A stretch of DNA of 43,774 nt from Bacteroidales bacterium (GTDB taxonomy: Bacteria; Bacteroidota; Bacteroidia; Bacteroidales; UBA932), in contig JAFSMS010000032.1 in the NCBI GenBank assembly GCA_017447815.1, positions 1 through 43,774 of the forward strand. The letters run 5' to 3'. The notes below the pieces were generated by a model. The model ran no database searches. It saw only the letters and a program-made list of their open reading frames with translations, and had not been told where the DNA came from. This document shows, piece by piece, positions 30,884 through 40,167 of the stretch. The position numbers and the translations under genes are program-made. The first letter of the stretch is position 1. Every line of letters begins with the position of its first letter.

Positions 30884-31227
30884 TGGATGCTTCTTTTCCC
30901 AAGTCCGAGCGCCTCTGCGGCAAAACAGCCGTCGAGGCCCTTTTCGAACAGGGGAAAAGCGTTCAGGCGGGCTGCCTCCGCTGCCGTTACCTCCGCCGTG
31001 GGGAAGGGGAGGAAGCTTCCCGCGTGGTGATATCCGTTCCCAAACGCCACTTCAAGCGTGCGGTGAAGCGGAACCTTCTCAAACGCCGTATCCGCGAGAG
31101 TTACCGCCGGCAGAAGCATCTGCTGGGCAGCGGGACGGACATGCTGTTTGTCTATACGTCCCGGGAGGTGCTGCCTTACGAGGCCGTTTATGAAGACATG
31201 ACCCGTATCCTGGAGGCCCTGCGATGA
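30883..31227 (+). CDS. rnpA: ribonuclease P protein component
   Basis: 114 aa. The N-terminal S-E-R-L-C-G-K and the signature [17 protein letters not shown] identify RnpA, the small basic protein that assists the RNase P RNA in trimming tRNA 5' ends. It is followed by yidD with a 4-bp overlap, the normal pairing in bacteria. Confidence 0.93.
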   Translation: MDASFPKSERLCGKTAVEALFEQGKSVQAGCLRCRYLRRGEGEEASRVVISVPKRHFKRAVKRNLLKRRIRESYRRQKHLLGSGTDMLFVYTSREVLPYEAVYEDMTRILEALR

Positions 31228-31472
31228 ATCCCACCCTCAAGAAAATCCTCATTTTTCCGGCCGTGGTCCTGATCAAATTCTATCAGGTCTGCATCAGTCC
31301 TTTCACGCCGCCGTCCTGCCGGTTCACGCCCACCTGCTCGCAGTATGCCCTGGAGGCGTTCCGCAAGCACGGGCCCCTGAAGGGGCTGTATCTCACCGTC
31401 CGCCGGCTTCTGCGCTGTCACCCCTGGGGCGGCAGCGGGTACGACCCCGTCCCGGACAAGTTTTCTTTCTGA
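31224..31472 (+). CDS. yidD: membrane protein insertion efficiency factor YidD
   Basis: 82 aa. The family core is complete: [20 protein letters not shown], then [12 protein letters not shown], and [14 protein letters not shown]. YidD is a small inner-membrane-associated protein that aids YidC-dependent insertion. It overlaps rnpA by 4 bp. Confidence 0.95.
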   Translation: MNPTLKKILIFPAVVLIKFYQVCISPFTPPSCRFTPTCSQYALEAFRKHGPLKGLYLTVRRLLRCHPWGGSGYDPVPDKFSF

Positions 31473-31481
31473 ACCGTCCCC

Positions 31482-32183
31482 ATGCCCAAGAAAGAGAAAA
31501 TACAGGAAATGTTCGACGGGATCGCCCCGTCCTACGACCGGCTCAACCACCTGATGTCGTTGAATGTCGACCGCCTGTGGCGCCGCTATGCCCTGAAGGA
31601 AATCGTGGACGGCTCCGTCCAGCAGATCCTGGACGTGGCCTGCGGAACGGGGGACAGCACCATCGCCGTCGCCAAGGCCGCCGCTCCCGGCTCCCGTGTC
31701 GTCGGGGCCGACATCTCCGAGGGCATGATGGCGCTCGTGATGGAAAAAGCCGCCCATGAGGGGGTGCACGACCGCATCCGCCTCCAGGTGGCCGACGGTG
31801 AAAACCTTCCTTTCCCGGAAGGCAGTTTCCACCGGGTCACCTGCGCTTTCGGAATCCGGAACTTCGAGCACAAAGACTTGGGCCTCAAAGAGTTCTTCCG
31901 CGTGCTGAAGCCCTCCGGTAAGGCCGTGATCCTGGAACTTTCCGTGCCTCGGAACAAAGTGCTCCGTGCCCTGTACGACCTTTACTTCCTGCACATCCTG
32001 CCCTGGGTGGGCGGGAAGATTTCCGGAGACAAGGCGGCCTACCGCTATCTGCCGGCGTCGGTCCATGCCTTCCCTCCGCCGGAGGCTTTCTGCGCGATGA
32101 TGCGGGAAGCCGGCTTCGGGGAGGTCCGCTGCACCACGCTCACCTTCGGCCTGTGCCGGATGTACGTCGGCCGAAAGATTTAA
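31482..32183 (+). CDS. ubiE: demethylmenaquinone/ubiquinone C-methyltransferase
   Basis: 233 aa, class I SAM methyltransferase. The family start M-F-D-G-I-A-P-S-Y-D-R-L-N-H-L-M-S is followed by motif I (L-D-V-A-C-G-T-G-D-S), G-A-D-I-S-E-G-M, the signature F-G-I-R-N-F-E, and Y-R-Y-L-P-A-S-V near the C-terminus. In an anaerobic Bacteroidales host the substrate would be demethylmenaquinone (MenG activity). Last gene of the operon beginning at 29073. Confidence 0.93.
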   Translation: MPKKEKIQEMFDGIAPSYDRLNHLMSLNVDRLWRRYALKEIVDGSVQQILDVACGTGDSTIAVAKAAAPGSRVVGADISEGMMALVMEKAAHEGVHDRIRLQVADGENLPFPEGSFHRVTCAFGIRNFEHKDLGLKEFFRVLKPSGKAVILELSVPRNKVLRALYDLYFLHILPWVGGKISGDKAAYRYLPASVHAFPPPEAFCAMMREAGFGEVRCTTLTFGLCRMYVGRKI

Positions 32184-32194
32184 AGAAAAATGAC

Positions 32195-32202
32195 TATCTT
32201 TG
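32195..32202 (+). promoter_or_regulatory. -7 box before the acyl-ligase/ACP pair
   Basis: TATCTTTG lies 31 bp before the ATG at 32234 and fits TAnnTTTG. No clear -33 TTTG was seen at the usual distance. Confidence 0.5.
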
Positions 32203-32233
32203 TATGTTTTTGAAATACTAAACCCAAACTGAT

Positions 32234-33724
32234 ATGTCCAATTATTTCCATGACATGCTCCCGAAGGAAGAATTCGAAAGAATCCCTTACCTTCCTACCA
32301 TGGGAGAATTTGTGAACTGGTTCACCCGGGAATTTGCCGATATGCCGGCTGTCAGTGACCAGACCAATACGATAACGTACGCCGAATTCGGAAAGCGGAT
32401 CGCCCGCCGCCGCGCCTTCATCAACGGCCTCGGCCTTCCCAAGGGCGCCCATATCGCCATCATGGACCGCAACAGCCAGGACGCCGTGGAACTCTTCCTC
32501 GCCGTCACTTCGGCCGGATATGTGGCCATGAACTTCCCTCCGTCCCTCCCGGAAATGGCCGTGGTGGGCTCCTGCATGAAATTTGACATCGCCGCCATCT
32601 TTGTCCGCGACGAGTTCAGGCCCCTCACCGCCAAACTCCAGGGCGTGAAGGTTCTCTCCACCAAGGATATTGCCGAGACCGAGGCTCCCGTGGCCGATAT
32701 CGACCCGGAAAGCCCCGCCGCCATCTTCTTCACCGGCGGTACCACCGGCTCCCCGAAGGGCGCCGTCCTGAGCCACCGTGCCCTGATGAGAGGCAACTAC
32801 AACGCCGTCTTCAAGCCCGGCCATGTGATTGGCGTACACCGCTACATCGGCCTGCTGCCGCTGAGCCACGTGTTCGGCCTCATCGCCGGCACCATGGGCT
32901 GCTTCTACACCGGCAACCTCTGGTTCACCTGCGAGGACATGAAGGCTACCGTGGGCAAACTCCCGGTGCTCAAACCCACCGTCCTGGTCATTGTCCCCGG
33001 TGTCTGCGACATCCTCGCCGGCCTGGTGAAGATGTACGGTCCCCAGTTCCTGGGCGGCAGCCTCCGCATGATGATCGTCGGCGCCGCCAACGTGCCGCCG
33101 CGCCTGGTGAGCATCTTCTCCAAACTGGGCATCGAATTCTGCTTCGGCTACGGCCTCACGGAAGGCGCCAACCTGACTTCGGCCAATGCCGACGCCATCA
33201 CCCATCCCACCTCCATCGGCAAGATTTATCCCGGCCAGGAGACCAAGATCGTGGACGGCGAACTCTGGATCAAAGGCGACAACGTGTTTTCCGGCTATTA
33301 CAAGGATCCCGAGAAGACCGCCGAGGCCCTTACGCCCGACGGCTGGCTCCGCACCGGAGACCTCTGCCGCTTCGACGAGGACGGCTTCCTTTATATCACC
33401 GGCCGCATCAAGAACCTCATCATCCTCTCCAACGGTGAGAATGTGAGCCCCGAAAGCCTCGAGGAGCCCTTCTATGCCGATCCTTGCGTCCGCGACGCCA
33501 TGGTGAAGGAAGACGAACTCAACGGCACCCAGGTCATCGCCGTGGAAATCCTCCCGCTGATGCCCGCCTTCGAGGGCAAGCCCTGGGGAGAGGTGGAGGC
33601 CTATATGAAGGCCCTGGTGGACAAAATCAACGCCACCCTCCCTTCCACGCATCAGATTCGTAAAATCACCGTGCGCACGGAAGATTTCAAGCGCACCGGC
33701 AGCATGAAGGTTTCCCGCATATGA
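32234..33724 (+). CDS. AMP-forming acyl ligase (acyl-CoA/acyl-ACP synthetase family)
   Basis: 496 aa. The adenylate-forming motifs are in order: F-F-T-G-G-T-T-G-S-P-K-G (about 164-175), Y-G-L-T-E-G-A-N, W-L-R-T-G-D-L, G-R-I-K-N-L-I-I-L-S-N-G-E-N-V-S-P, and the C-terminal catalytic Lys in F-K-R-T-G-S-M-K-V. Enzymes of this family activate a carboxylic acid as its adenylate and load it onto CoA or a carrier protein. The 4-bp overlap with an acyl carrier protein gene favours ACP as acceptor (inference). The acid cannot be read from sequence; a fatty acid is the simplest guess. Confidence 0.85.
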   Translation: MSNYFHDMLPKEEFERIPYLPTMGEFVNWFTREFADMPAVSDQTNTITYAEFGKRIARRRAFINGLGLPKGAHIAIMDRNSQDAVELFLAVTSAGYVAMNFPPSLPEMAVVGSCMKFDIAAIFVRDEFRPLTAKLQGVKVLSTKDIAETEAPVADIDPESPAAIFFTGGTTGSPKGAVLSHRALMRGNYNAVFKPGHVIGVHRYIGLLPLSHVFGLIAGTMGCFYTGNLWFTCEDMKATVGKLPVLKPTVLVIVPGVCDILAGLVKMYGPQFLGGSLRMMIVGAANVPPRLVSIFSKLGIEFCFGYGLTEGANLTSANADAITHPTSIGKIYPGQETKIVDGELWIKGDNVFSGYYKDPEKTAEALTPDGWLRTGDLCRFDEDGFLYITGRIKNLIILSNGENVSPESLEEPFYADPCVRDAMVKEDELNGTQVIAVEILPLMPAFEGKPWGEVEAYMKALVDKINATLPSTHQIRKITVRTEDFKRTGSMKVSRI

Positions 33725-33960
33725 CCCGTGAAGAAATTTTCGCCGGCCTCAAGGAGGTCCTGGCCATCGTCCGCCCCGACACGGACCTGTCAAACGTGAA
33801 CGATAAAACCGAGCTCGTGCGCGAACTCGGTATCGATTCCCTTTCCATGATGCTGGTTTCCCTGGCGGTGGAGGAAAAATTCAAGATGCGTTTCGACCCT
33901 GCTGCACCCGCCCCCACTACGGTGGGAGAGGTGATCGATGCGGTGGCCGCCGCTCTTTAG
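33721..33960 (+). CDS. acyl carrier protein
   Basis: 79 aa. The helix-1 region is followed by E-L-G-I-D-S40-L-S-M-M, where Ser40 is the phosphopantetheine attachment site. The C-terminus has a Pro/Ala/Thr-rich stretch (DPAAPAPTTV) before the last helix. This is a second, dedicated ACP rather than the housekeeping AcpP, which would be expected beside fab genes. It is translationally coupled to the acyl ligase and ends 4 bp from the convergent GNAT-like gene. Confidence 0.9.
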   Translation: MTREEIFAGLKEVLAIVRPDTDLSNVNDKTELVRELGIDSLSMMLVSLAVEEKFKMRFDPAAPAPTTVGEVIDAVAAAL

Positions 33961-33964
33961 TCCG

Positions 33965-35092
33965 TCAAATCTCTTTTACATAGCTTCTTCGGCGCTGGTA
34001 CGGCTTGGGGTCGTACGGTCCGAAGAGGCTTTGTACTTTATGGTTCTCCTCCAACTGGGGGTTCAATAGCAAACGCTTGATGCCCAGGTGGATATAATTC
34101 TCGTGGAGGTATTTGAACATGAGGAGGGCGGCGCCCTTGGCCTGGTATTCCGGCAGCACGCCGATCAGGAGCCCTTCGGCCACATGGTTGCGCTTCGGGC
34201 TCAGTTGCGGGAGAATGTGGATCCAGCCGAAGGGGAAAATGCGGCCCTTGGCCTTGCGCACCCCTTGTGAGATATGCGGCATGGTCACCGTGAAGGCCAC
34301 CAGCCGGTCCTCGTCATTGACCACGAAGGCCACCATGTCCTTGTTGAGGACGGGGACATACTGCTTCACATAGCCGTCGATCTGCTCTTCGCTCAGTTTG
34401 GTGTATTCGTACAGCGGCGCGAAGGCGTCGTTGAGGACGTGGAACATTTCGCGTCCGCGGCGGGCCATCTGCCGGATGTTCCCGGCCCTGTAGATATGCA
34501 CGCCGAAGCGGTTCTCCACCGTGGAGGCCAGTTGCATCATGGGCGGAAGTTCGTCGGAGAATTCGATGTAGCGCTGGGTCCAGTCCGCATCTTTCACGAA
34601 GCCCATTCTCTCCAGGAATTCCGGATAGTAAGGGTAGTTATAGATGACGGTGAAGGGGCTCTCGTTCTCGAACCCTTCCACCAGCAGGCCTTCGCGGTCC
34701 ATGTCGGTGAAGCCGAGGGGGCCCTTCACCTTGGTGCAGCCACGCTCCTTGCCCCAGGCGACGGCCTTGTCGATCAGGGCTTTGGCCACTTCGTAATCCT
34801 CGATGACATCGAACCAGCCGAAGCGCACCGCATTCTCTTTCCATTTTTCGTTGGCCTTGCGGTTGATGATGGCGGCTACGCGCCCGGCCACTTTCCCGTC
34901 TTTGTAGGCCAGGAAAAGTTCGCGTTCACAGAAGGAGAGGGAGGGATTGTCGTCTCCGAGGGATTTATATTCGTCGTCTTCAAAGGCGGGAACCCATTTG
35001 TCGCAGTCTTTGTAAAGGCCGATGGGAAAGTCGATGAAAGCTTTGAGCATTTTCTTCCCTTCGACGGGAACAATGCAGATTTCAGTTGACAT
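33965..35092 (-). CDS. GNAT-like acyltransferase family protein (candidate ceramide-synthase type)
   Basis: 375 aa from the ATG at 35092; the longer frame lacks support. The order is F-I-D-F-P-I-G-L-Y-K-D, D-K-W-V-P-A-F, then G-K-V-A-G-R-V-A-A-I-I-N-R, K-V-K-G-P-L-G-F-T-D and Y-N-Y-P-Y-Y-P-E-F-L-E-R-M-G-F. This recalls a widespread bacterial family of about 375 aa with a double GNAT fold, some members of which are reported as bacterial ceramide synthases. With the convergent acyl ligase and ACP, a role in N-acylating a long-chain base is plausible but unproven; no serine palmitoyltransferase gene is in the window. Confidence 0.6.
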   Translation of the reverse strand: MSTEICIVPVEGKKMLKAFIDFPIGLYKDCDKWVPAFEDDEYKSLGDDNPSLSFCERELFLAYKDGKVAGRVAAIINRKANEKWKENAVRFGWFDVIEDYEVAKALIDKAVAWGKERGCTKVKGPLGFTDMDREGLLVEGFENESPFTVIYNYPYYPEFLERMGFVKDADWTQRYIEFSDELPPMMQLASTVENRFGVHIYRAGNIRQMARRGREMFHVLNDAFAPLYEYTKLSEEQIDGYVKQYVPVLNKDMVAFVVNDEDRLVAFTVTMPHISQGVRKAKGRIFPFGWIHILPQLSPKRNHVAEGLLIGVLPEYQAKGAALLMFKYLHENYIHLGIKRLLLNPQLEENHKVQSLFGPYDPKPYQRRRSYVKEI

Positions 35093-35119
35093 AGGTATAG
35101 GTTTTAGTCTAAAAGTCCA

Positions 35120-35147
35120 CAAATGTAGTCAATTTTTGCTAACTTTG
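35120..35147. promoter_or_regulatory. divergent -7 boxes between the GNAT-like and DUF2723 genes
   Basis: TAACTTTG at 35140-35147 (plus) precedes the DUF2723 gene by 17 bp. CAAATGTA at 35120-35127 reads TACATTTG on the minus strand, 27 bp before the GNAT-like start at 35092, with a minus-strand TTG about 21 bp upstream. The two divergent promoters share this short interval. Confidence 0.55.
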
Positions 35148-35164
35148 CCAATTATTGAGAATGT

Positions 35165-38100
35165 ATGGAACAGAAGATCTTTAACAAGTGGAACAGAATC
35201 GTGGGGCTTGTGGTGCTCGCCATCGCATCGGCCACCTACCTTTCCACGATAGAACCGACCGCCTCTTTCTGGGATTGCGGTGAATTCATTGCCTCGTCGT
35301 ACAAACTGGAAGTGGGTCACCCTCCGGGAAACCCCGTGTTTCAGCTCATCGCCCGTTTCTTCACCATTCCGGTGAGCCCGGAGCATGCGGCCATGGCTGT
35401 GAACGCCATGAACGCCATCCTGAGCGCCCTCACCATTTTCCTGCTCTATTTCACCATCGTCTTCTTTGCGAAAAGGCTGGTGGGAGGTGAGCGCGTCTCC
35501 TTGGGACAGGCGGTGGCGGTCTTCGGCTCCGGCGCCGTGGGCGCCCTGGCCTACTGCTTCTCCGACACGTTCTGGTTCAGCGCCGTGGAAGGAGAGGTGT
35601 ATGCCATGTCCTCGCTCTTCACCGCCCTGGTCTTCTGGGCCATGTGCAAGTGGTACGACCAGGCCGACCGGCCCCACGCCAACCGCTGGATTGTGCTCAT
35701 CGCCTTCCTGATGGGCCTCAGTATCGGCGTGCACCTGCTGAACCTCCTCACCATCCCGGCTTTCGTCTTCATGTACTATTATCGCATGAACGAAGGGAAG
35801 AAACTGCCTTTCAAGAGGCTTCTCGGCATTTTTGCCATCGGCGTAGTGATCGAGTTCCTGCTGGTGTACCTGTTTATCCCGTATCTTCCCAAGGTGGCCG
35901 CCTTCTTCGACCGGCTCTTCGTGAACGGTCTGGGCCTGCCGTACAACAGCGGCGCCCTGTTCTTCCTGGTGGCCCTGCTGGCGCTTTGCTTCTGGTCGCT
36001 GTTCGCCACGCTCAAGAAGGGCAAGGTGTTCTGGAATACGGTGATGCTCTGCGTCACCACCCTGGTGATGGGCTTTTCGCTCTTTGCCATCGTCATCATC
36101 CGTTCCAGCGTGAAAACGCCCACCAACGAGTATCAGCCCGACAATGCCTATACCCTTGTGCGTTACCTGAGCCGCGAGCAGTATGGATCTACGCCGCTGC
36201 TCTACGGCCAGTATTACGACGCGCCCTATGACCTCAAGCAGGGCAAATACTGGGCTCCGCTGGACGGCAAATACGTCCATGCCGACGCCCCGGCCGATGC
36301 CGATTATCTCCCCGAGGGCAAAATGCTCTTCCCGCGCATGTGGTCCTCGGCCGACCCCCGTTACATCGACTTTTACGAGCAGTACACCCAGGGCAAGGGA
36401 ACCCGGGTGAAGGGCGCGAAGCACCGCAAGCCCAGTTTCGGGGCCAACATGGCCTATTTCATCGACTATCAGCTCAACTGGATGTACTGGCGCTATTTCA
36501 TGTGGAATTTTGTCGGCCGCCAGAACGATGTCCACAGTCCGCTGCCGGGCAATGTGTTCCACGGGAACTGGGAGAGCGGCATCGCCTTCCTGGACGAACT
36601 CCGGCTGGGAGACCAGTCGGACGCCCCGGCTCCGCTGCGGGAGAACAAGGGCAAGAACCACTATTTCTTCCTGCCGCTGCTGCTGGGCCTGCTGGGCCTG
36701 GTGTTCCAGTTCGACAAGGACAAGCGGGGCAGTTGGATTGTGTTCCTGATGTTTTTCATGACGGGTATCGCCATCGTGCTGTACCTGAACCAGCCGCCTT
36801 ACCAGGTGCGGGAGCGCGACTATGCCTATGCCGGCTCCTTCTACATGTATGCCATCTGGATCGGCCTGGGCGTGCTGGCGCTGTATGAATGGCTCTCCGG
36901 CGCCTTGAAGACGCTGTCGCCGGCGGCGCTTTCCTCCGGCGTAACGGTGCTGTGCCTGGGCGTTCCGGCCCTCATGGCCGCCCAGAACTGGGACGACCAC
37001 GACCGTTCCCACCGCTATACCGCCCCGGAAATGGCTTGCAATTACCTGAATTCGGTCGGGAAGAACGGCCTCCTGGTCACCCACGGTGACAACGACACCT
37101 TCCCGCTGTGGTATGCGCAGGAGATTGAGGGGGTCCGTACCGATGTCCGTGTGGTCAATACGTCCCTCCTGGGCACCGACTGGTACATCGACCAGATGAA
37201 GTGGGCCTGCAACGAGAGCAAGCCGCTGAATCTCACCGTTCCCGCCTCGCAGTATCTCTACGGCACCAACGAGTTCGTGTACATCGCCTACGACGACGGC
37301 TCCGCCATGTTCCTCTCGGATGTGATGACGGTGTTCAAGGACCCCAAGATGAAGGTCGCCCTGGAAAGCGGCACCAAACTGGATTTCATCTGCGCCCGCA
37401 ATCTCGTGATTCCCGTCAACAAGGAAAACTGCCTCAAATACGGCATCGTCCCCGAGCAGTTCGCCGACGAGATCCCCGACCAGATCGTCCTCCAGATGTC
37501 CAAGGACAAGAACTATGTCTCCAAGCCGGAACTCTTCCTGCTGGACTTCCTCTCGGGATACGAGTGGGACCGTCCGCTGAACTTCCTGAACATGGGCGGA
37601 GACCTCAACATCGGCATCAAGGATTATCTGATGTTCGACGGCTTCTCCTACCGCTTCACCCCCATCCGGAACAAGATCTCGTCCACGGATGCCGGCAAGG
37701 TGGATGCCCTGGCCCAGTACAACGACCTCAAAACCAAGTACAAGTGGGATGCCCTTAAGCGCACGGACTATTATGTGGACTACCAGAATATGTACACCTT
37801 CCTGGGTGTGCTGTCCCAGCGGCAGTATTTCCTCACCGTGGCCAACGCCCTCATCGACATCAAGGAGAACGGGAAGGCCCTGGAAGTGATGGACCTGTGC
37901 CAGGAGTACTTCCCCGAGCAGAATTTCCCGCTGGAAAGCATTCCGCTGGGCTTCAGTTCCAACGACTACATGGTGGCCCAGATGGCCGAAAACTACTACT
38001 ACCTGGGCGAAGCCGAAAAGGCCCGCGACCTGGCGGCCCGCTTCGCCGATGAACTCCTGGAAACCATCTCCTTCTACATGCAGTGGGGTACGCTGGGCTC

Positions 38101-38275
38101 GGCCGAATTCGAGACGGCCAGCCGCGTCTTCCTCTATGTGTCGGATGTTTGCAAACAATATGGGGATACGGAACTGTCGGAAGCCATGATGGACAGCCTG
38201 GAGCAACTTCTCCACACGGTTACCGGCGGCGCCTATTCCCTGGAAAAAGACGACAGTTTATCGGTTGTTAACTGA
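35165..38275 (+). CDS. DUF2723 membrane protein with TPR-like tail (GT-C glycosyltransferase-like)
   Basis: 1036 aa. The DUF2723 signature is at the N-terminus: T-I-E-P-T-A-S-F-W-D-C-G-E-F-I-A, then L-E-V-G-H-P-P-G-N-P, with about a dozen membrane helices to residue 590 or so. A soluble domain follows (LVTHGDNDTFPLWYAQEIEG; V-R-V-V-N-T-S-L-L) and a helical C-terminal part with TPR-like pairs (YLGEAEKARDLAARFADELL). DUF2723 proteins resemble protein O-mannosyltransferases of the GT-C fold and in Bacteroidetes have been linked to protein O-glycosylation; donor and target are unknown here. A weak hairpin overlaps its stop. Confidence 0.85.
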   Translation: MEQKIFNKWNRIVGLVVLAIASATYLSTIEPTASFWDCGEFIASSYKLEVGHPPGNPVFQLIARFFTIPVSPEHAAMAVNAMNAILSALTIFLLYFTIVFFAKRLVGGERVSLGQAVAVFGSGAVGALAYCFSDTFWFSAVEGEVYAMSSLFTALVFWAMCKWYDQADRPHANRWIVLIAFLMGLSIGVHLLNLLTIPAFVFMYYYRMNEGKKLPFKRLLGIFAIGVVIEFLLVYLFIPYLPKVAAFFDRLFVNGLGLPYNSGALFFLVALLALCFWSLFATLKKGKVFWNTVMLCVTTLVMGFSLFAIVIIRSSVKTPTNEYQPDNAYTLVRYLSREQYGSTPLLYGQYYDAPYDLKQGKYWAPLDGKYVHADAPADADYLPEGKMLFPRMWSSADPRYIDFYEQYTQGKGTRVKGAKHRKPSFGANMAYFIDYQLNWMYWRYFMWNFVGRQNDVHSPLPGNVFHGNWESGIAFLDELRLGDQSDAPAPLRENKGKNHYFFLPLLLGLLGLVFQFDKDKRGSWIVFLMFFMTGIAIVLYLNQPPYQVRERDYAYAGSFYMYAIWIGLGVLALYEWLSGALKTLSPAALSSGVTVLCLGVPALMAAQNWDDHDRSHRYTAPEMACNYLNSVGKNGLLVTHGDNDTFPLWYAQEIEGVRTDVRVVNTSLLGTDWYIDQMKWACNESKPLNLTVPASQYLYGTNEFVYIAYDDGSAMFLSDVMTVFKDPKMKVALESGTKLDFICARNLVIPVNKENCLKYGIVPEQFADEIPDQIVLQMSKDKNYVSKPELFLLDFLSGYEWDRPLNFLNMGGDLNIGIKDYLMFDGFSYRFTPIRNKISSTDAGKVDALAQYNDLKTKYKWDALKRTDYYVDYQNMYTFLGVLSQRQYFLTVANALIDIKENGKALEVMDLCQEYFPEQNFPLESIPLGFSSNDYMVAQMAENYYYLGEAEKARDLAARFADELLETISFYMQWGTLGSAEFETASRVFLYVSDVCKQYGDTELSEAMMDSLEQLLHTVTGGAYSLEKDDSLSVVN

Positions 38276-38278
38276 TAA
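38258..38278. terminator. possible bidirectional terminator hairpin
   Basis: TTATCGGTT-GTT-AACTGATAA forms a 9-bp stem (one G-T pair) across the DUF2723 stop codon, between convergent genes that end 14 bp apart. No long T-run follows on either strand, so termination is only possible. Confidence 0.35.
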
Positions 38279-38289
38279 GGTGGAATGAA

Positions 38290-40167
38290 TCATGCTGCCG
38301 CCTGCTTTTTTCGCAGGACCAGCGTGGCGGAATAGGCTTTGTTCACCGCGCGGGCAAAACGGCGGAAGTCGGCATAGCGCTGGGCCGGTTCCCTGCAGGA
38401 GCGCAGGCGGATATGCTGCCGGATGCGGATGGTATCGCCTTCCAGCCGGGCCGATGAAGAGAAAACGCCCCATGCGTCATCTATGGCGACATCGTCGGGA
38501 AGTGCCTCTACTTCAAATCCTTCCGGGATGTGGAGGACAATGATGTCTTCATTGTCCAGGAATCCGTTCACATAGATGTCATTCTCCCTTTCGGCCCGCT
38601 GGTAATCCACGGCCTGGGCGATGGGATTCAGGGGGACGAAGAGCCTGTCGGCCTCCCCTTGCAGATTGGAGCCGTTGGCGTAGATGCGCGTTTTCATGCT
38701 GTAATCTACCGTAATGCAGGGCCGGAAGGCGGCGCCTTCGGAGGCATAGGAGTCAAAATTGTTCCGGAAGCCGTTTACGACCAGTTGGTCTCCTTGCAGT
38801 TTCAGGGCCTGTGTCAACTGCTCCACCTGCTTGTCCTTGGGAAGGCTTCCGAATTCCAGATAGGGTTCCAACTCGTCCAGCCATAGTTCCTTTTGCAAAT
38901 CAAGCGTGGCGGAACCATCTTCCTTCAGGAAGACTTCTGTCCGCTGGATGGCACGGGAAAGCGTGTCGGCATAGGCGGGGATGCGGATTTTCTCTCCCCC
39001 CTCCGGCTTGATGAGTACCACTTCATGGCCGGCGGCGCCCCGATGCCTGTATCCCAGGGGATACACCGGGTTGGTGCATTCCACCCACGCGGTGTCCTTC
39101 AGTTCCGGAAGAGGGACCGCCAGCATCATGTGGTTCATCTGCCCTACAGAGGCATAGCCGGGAAGCAGGTTTTTCCGGTCCGTGCTGATGATATAGCAGT
39201 CTGACTCCACTCCCGCTGCGGCCAGCAGGGCCTTCAGGTAATTGGAAAGGCCCTTGCAGTCCCCGAAGCCCAGTTTGGCCACTTCCGAAGCCGCCATGGG
39301 TTTGAGGTCGCCGATGCCCAGTTGGATGCTCACGTAGCGTGTTTTGTCGCGGAGATACCGGTACAGGACCTGCAACTTTTCCAAGCGGGTGCTGCAAGGG
39401 GCGGTCATGGCCTGCACCTCCTCCACCAGCGGGGCGGGAAGTTCCCGGGTGCCTTCCTGCAGGGTCCAGAGCCATCGGCCCAGGGAGGTCCAGTCGGCCT
39501 GGGTGCCCTTGTAGCCGCCATAATCGATATTCACCGGAGAACTGTACACGAGGGGAATAAGTTCCCGGAGAGGAGGCATCATGGATTCCAGCCGGATGGC
39601 GGGAAGGTGATGAACCTGCCAGCGGTGCAGGCTTCTGCCATCCCGGTTTTCGACGGAGTATTCCACCTTGCCGGCAGAATACTTGACAGGCGTGCCCTCC
39701 GGAACGTCCAGGGTGAAAACCGCCTTCTCCACGGCCGTGTTTTCGCCGCTCACGGGAGCAAAGGTGGGGAACGATGCGATGCCCTTTCGGTAGTTCACCT
39801 TGTATTCATAGTGCACCACCATGGGGAACTGTTTCACGGAAGGCCGATATGTATATACCCTGGCATCGTCGGCCAGGCTTTCGTTCAAGGACAGGAAAAC
39901 AATGTCTCCCTGTTTGATTTTCAAGGGTTTGCCACTGGAGGGGGTGATTTCTCCCTTGAAGGATTTCAGTTCACGGAAAGAATCGGTGAACAGCACAAGC
40001 GAGGCCGCATCCAGTCCCTCTTCGTTGTTTACGCGGAAAGTCTGGCTTACCGTGAACTCTCCGCTGGTGGGAGAATTCATCCGGAAAGTCTCCGTATCCT
40101 CAAGGATGACGGCATCGGGTTCAGCCCCCGCAAGGGCTGCCAGAAGCAGGGCTGCGAGGAGTGTCAT
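38290..40167 (-). CDS. DUF3857/transglutaminase-like exported protein
   Basis: 625 aa. A short signal peptide (MTLLAALLLAALAGA) is followed by a beta-rich DUF3857 domain (about 20-230; S-Q-T-F-R-V-N-N-E-E-G) and a transglutaminase-like core with Cys304 in G-F-G-D-C-K-G-L-S and His346 in M-N-H-M-M. The usual Asp position reads W-V-E-C-T-N-P, as in many Bacteroidetes members. A C-terminal beta domain (about 440-600) follows. Family function is not established; exported cysteine-protease or crosslinking chemistry is possible. It overlaps the upstream DUF3857 gene by 4 bp. Confidence 0.82.
   Translation of the reverse strand: MTLLAALLLAALAGAEPDAVILEDTETFRMNSPTSGEFTVSQTFRVNNEEGLDAASLVLFTDSFRELKSFKGEITPSSGKPLKIKQGDIVFLSLNESLADDARVYTYRPSVKQFPMVVHYEYKVNYRKGIASFPTFAPVSGENTAVEKAVFTLDVPEGTPVKYSAGKVEYSVENRDGRSLHRWQVHHLPAIRLESMMPPLRELIPLVYSSPVNIDYGGYKGTQADWTSLGRWLWTLQEGTRELPAPLVEEVQAMTAPCSTRLEKLQVLYRYLRDKTRYVSIQLGIGDLKPMAASEVAKLGFGDCKGLSNYLKALLAAAGVESDCYIISTDRKNLLPGYASVGQMNHMMLAVPLPELKDTAWVECTNPVYPLGYRHRGAAGHEVVLIKPEGGEKIRIPAYADTLSRAIQRTEVFLKEDGSATLDLQKELWLDELEPYLEFGSLPKDKQVEQLTQALKLQGDQLVVNGFRNNFDSYASEGAAFRPCITVDYSMKTRIYANGSNLQGEADRLFVPLNPIAQAVDYQRAERENDIYVNGFLDNEDIIVLHIPEGFEVEALPDDVAIDDAWGVFSSSARLEGDTIRIRQHIRLRSCREPAQRYADFRRFARAVNKAYSATLVLRKKQAAA

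Noticed and set aside
32180-33652. 490-codon open frame on the minus strand
   Set aside because: Antisense to the acyl ligase, which shows all adenylation motifs; typical GC-rich shadow.
35129-38215. 1028-codon open frame on the minus strand
   Set aside because: Antisense to the DUF2723 gene, whose signature motifs and membrane helices are unambiguous; the mirror frame has no coherent fold.
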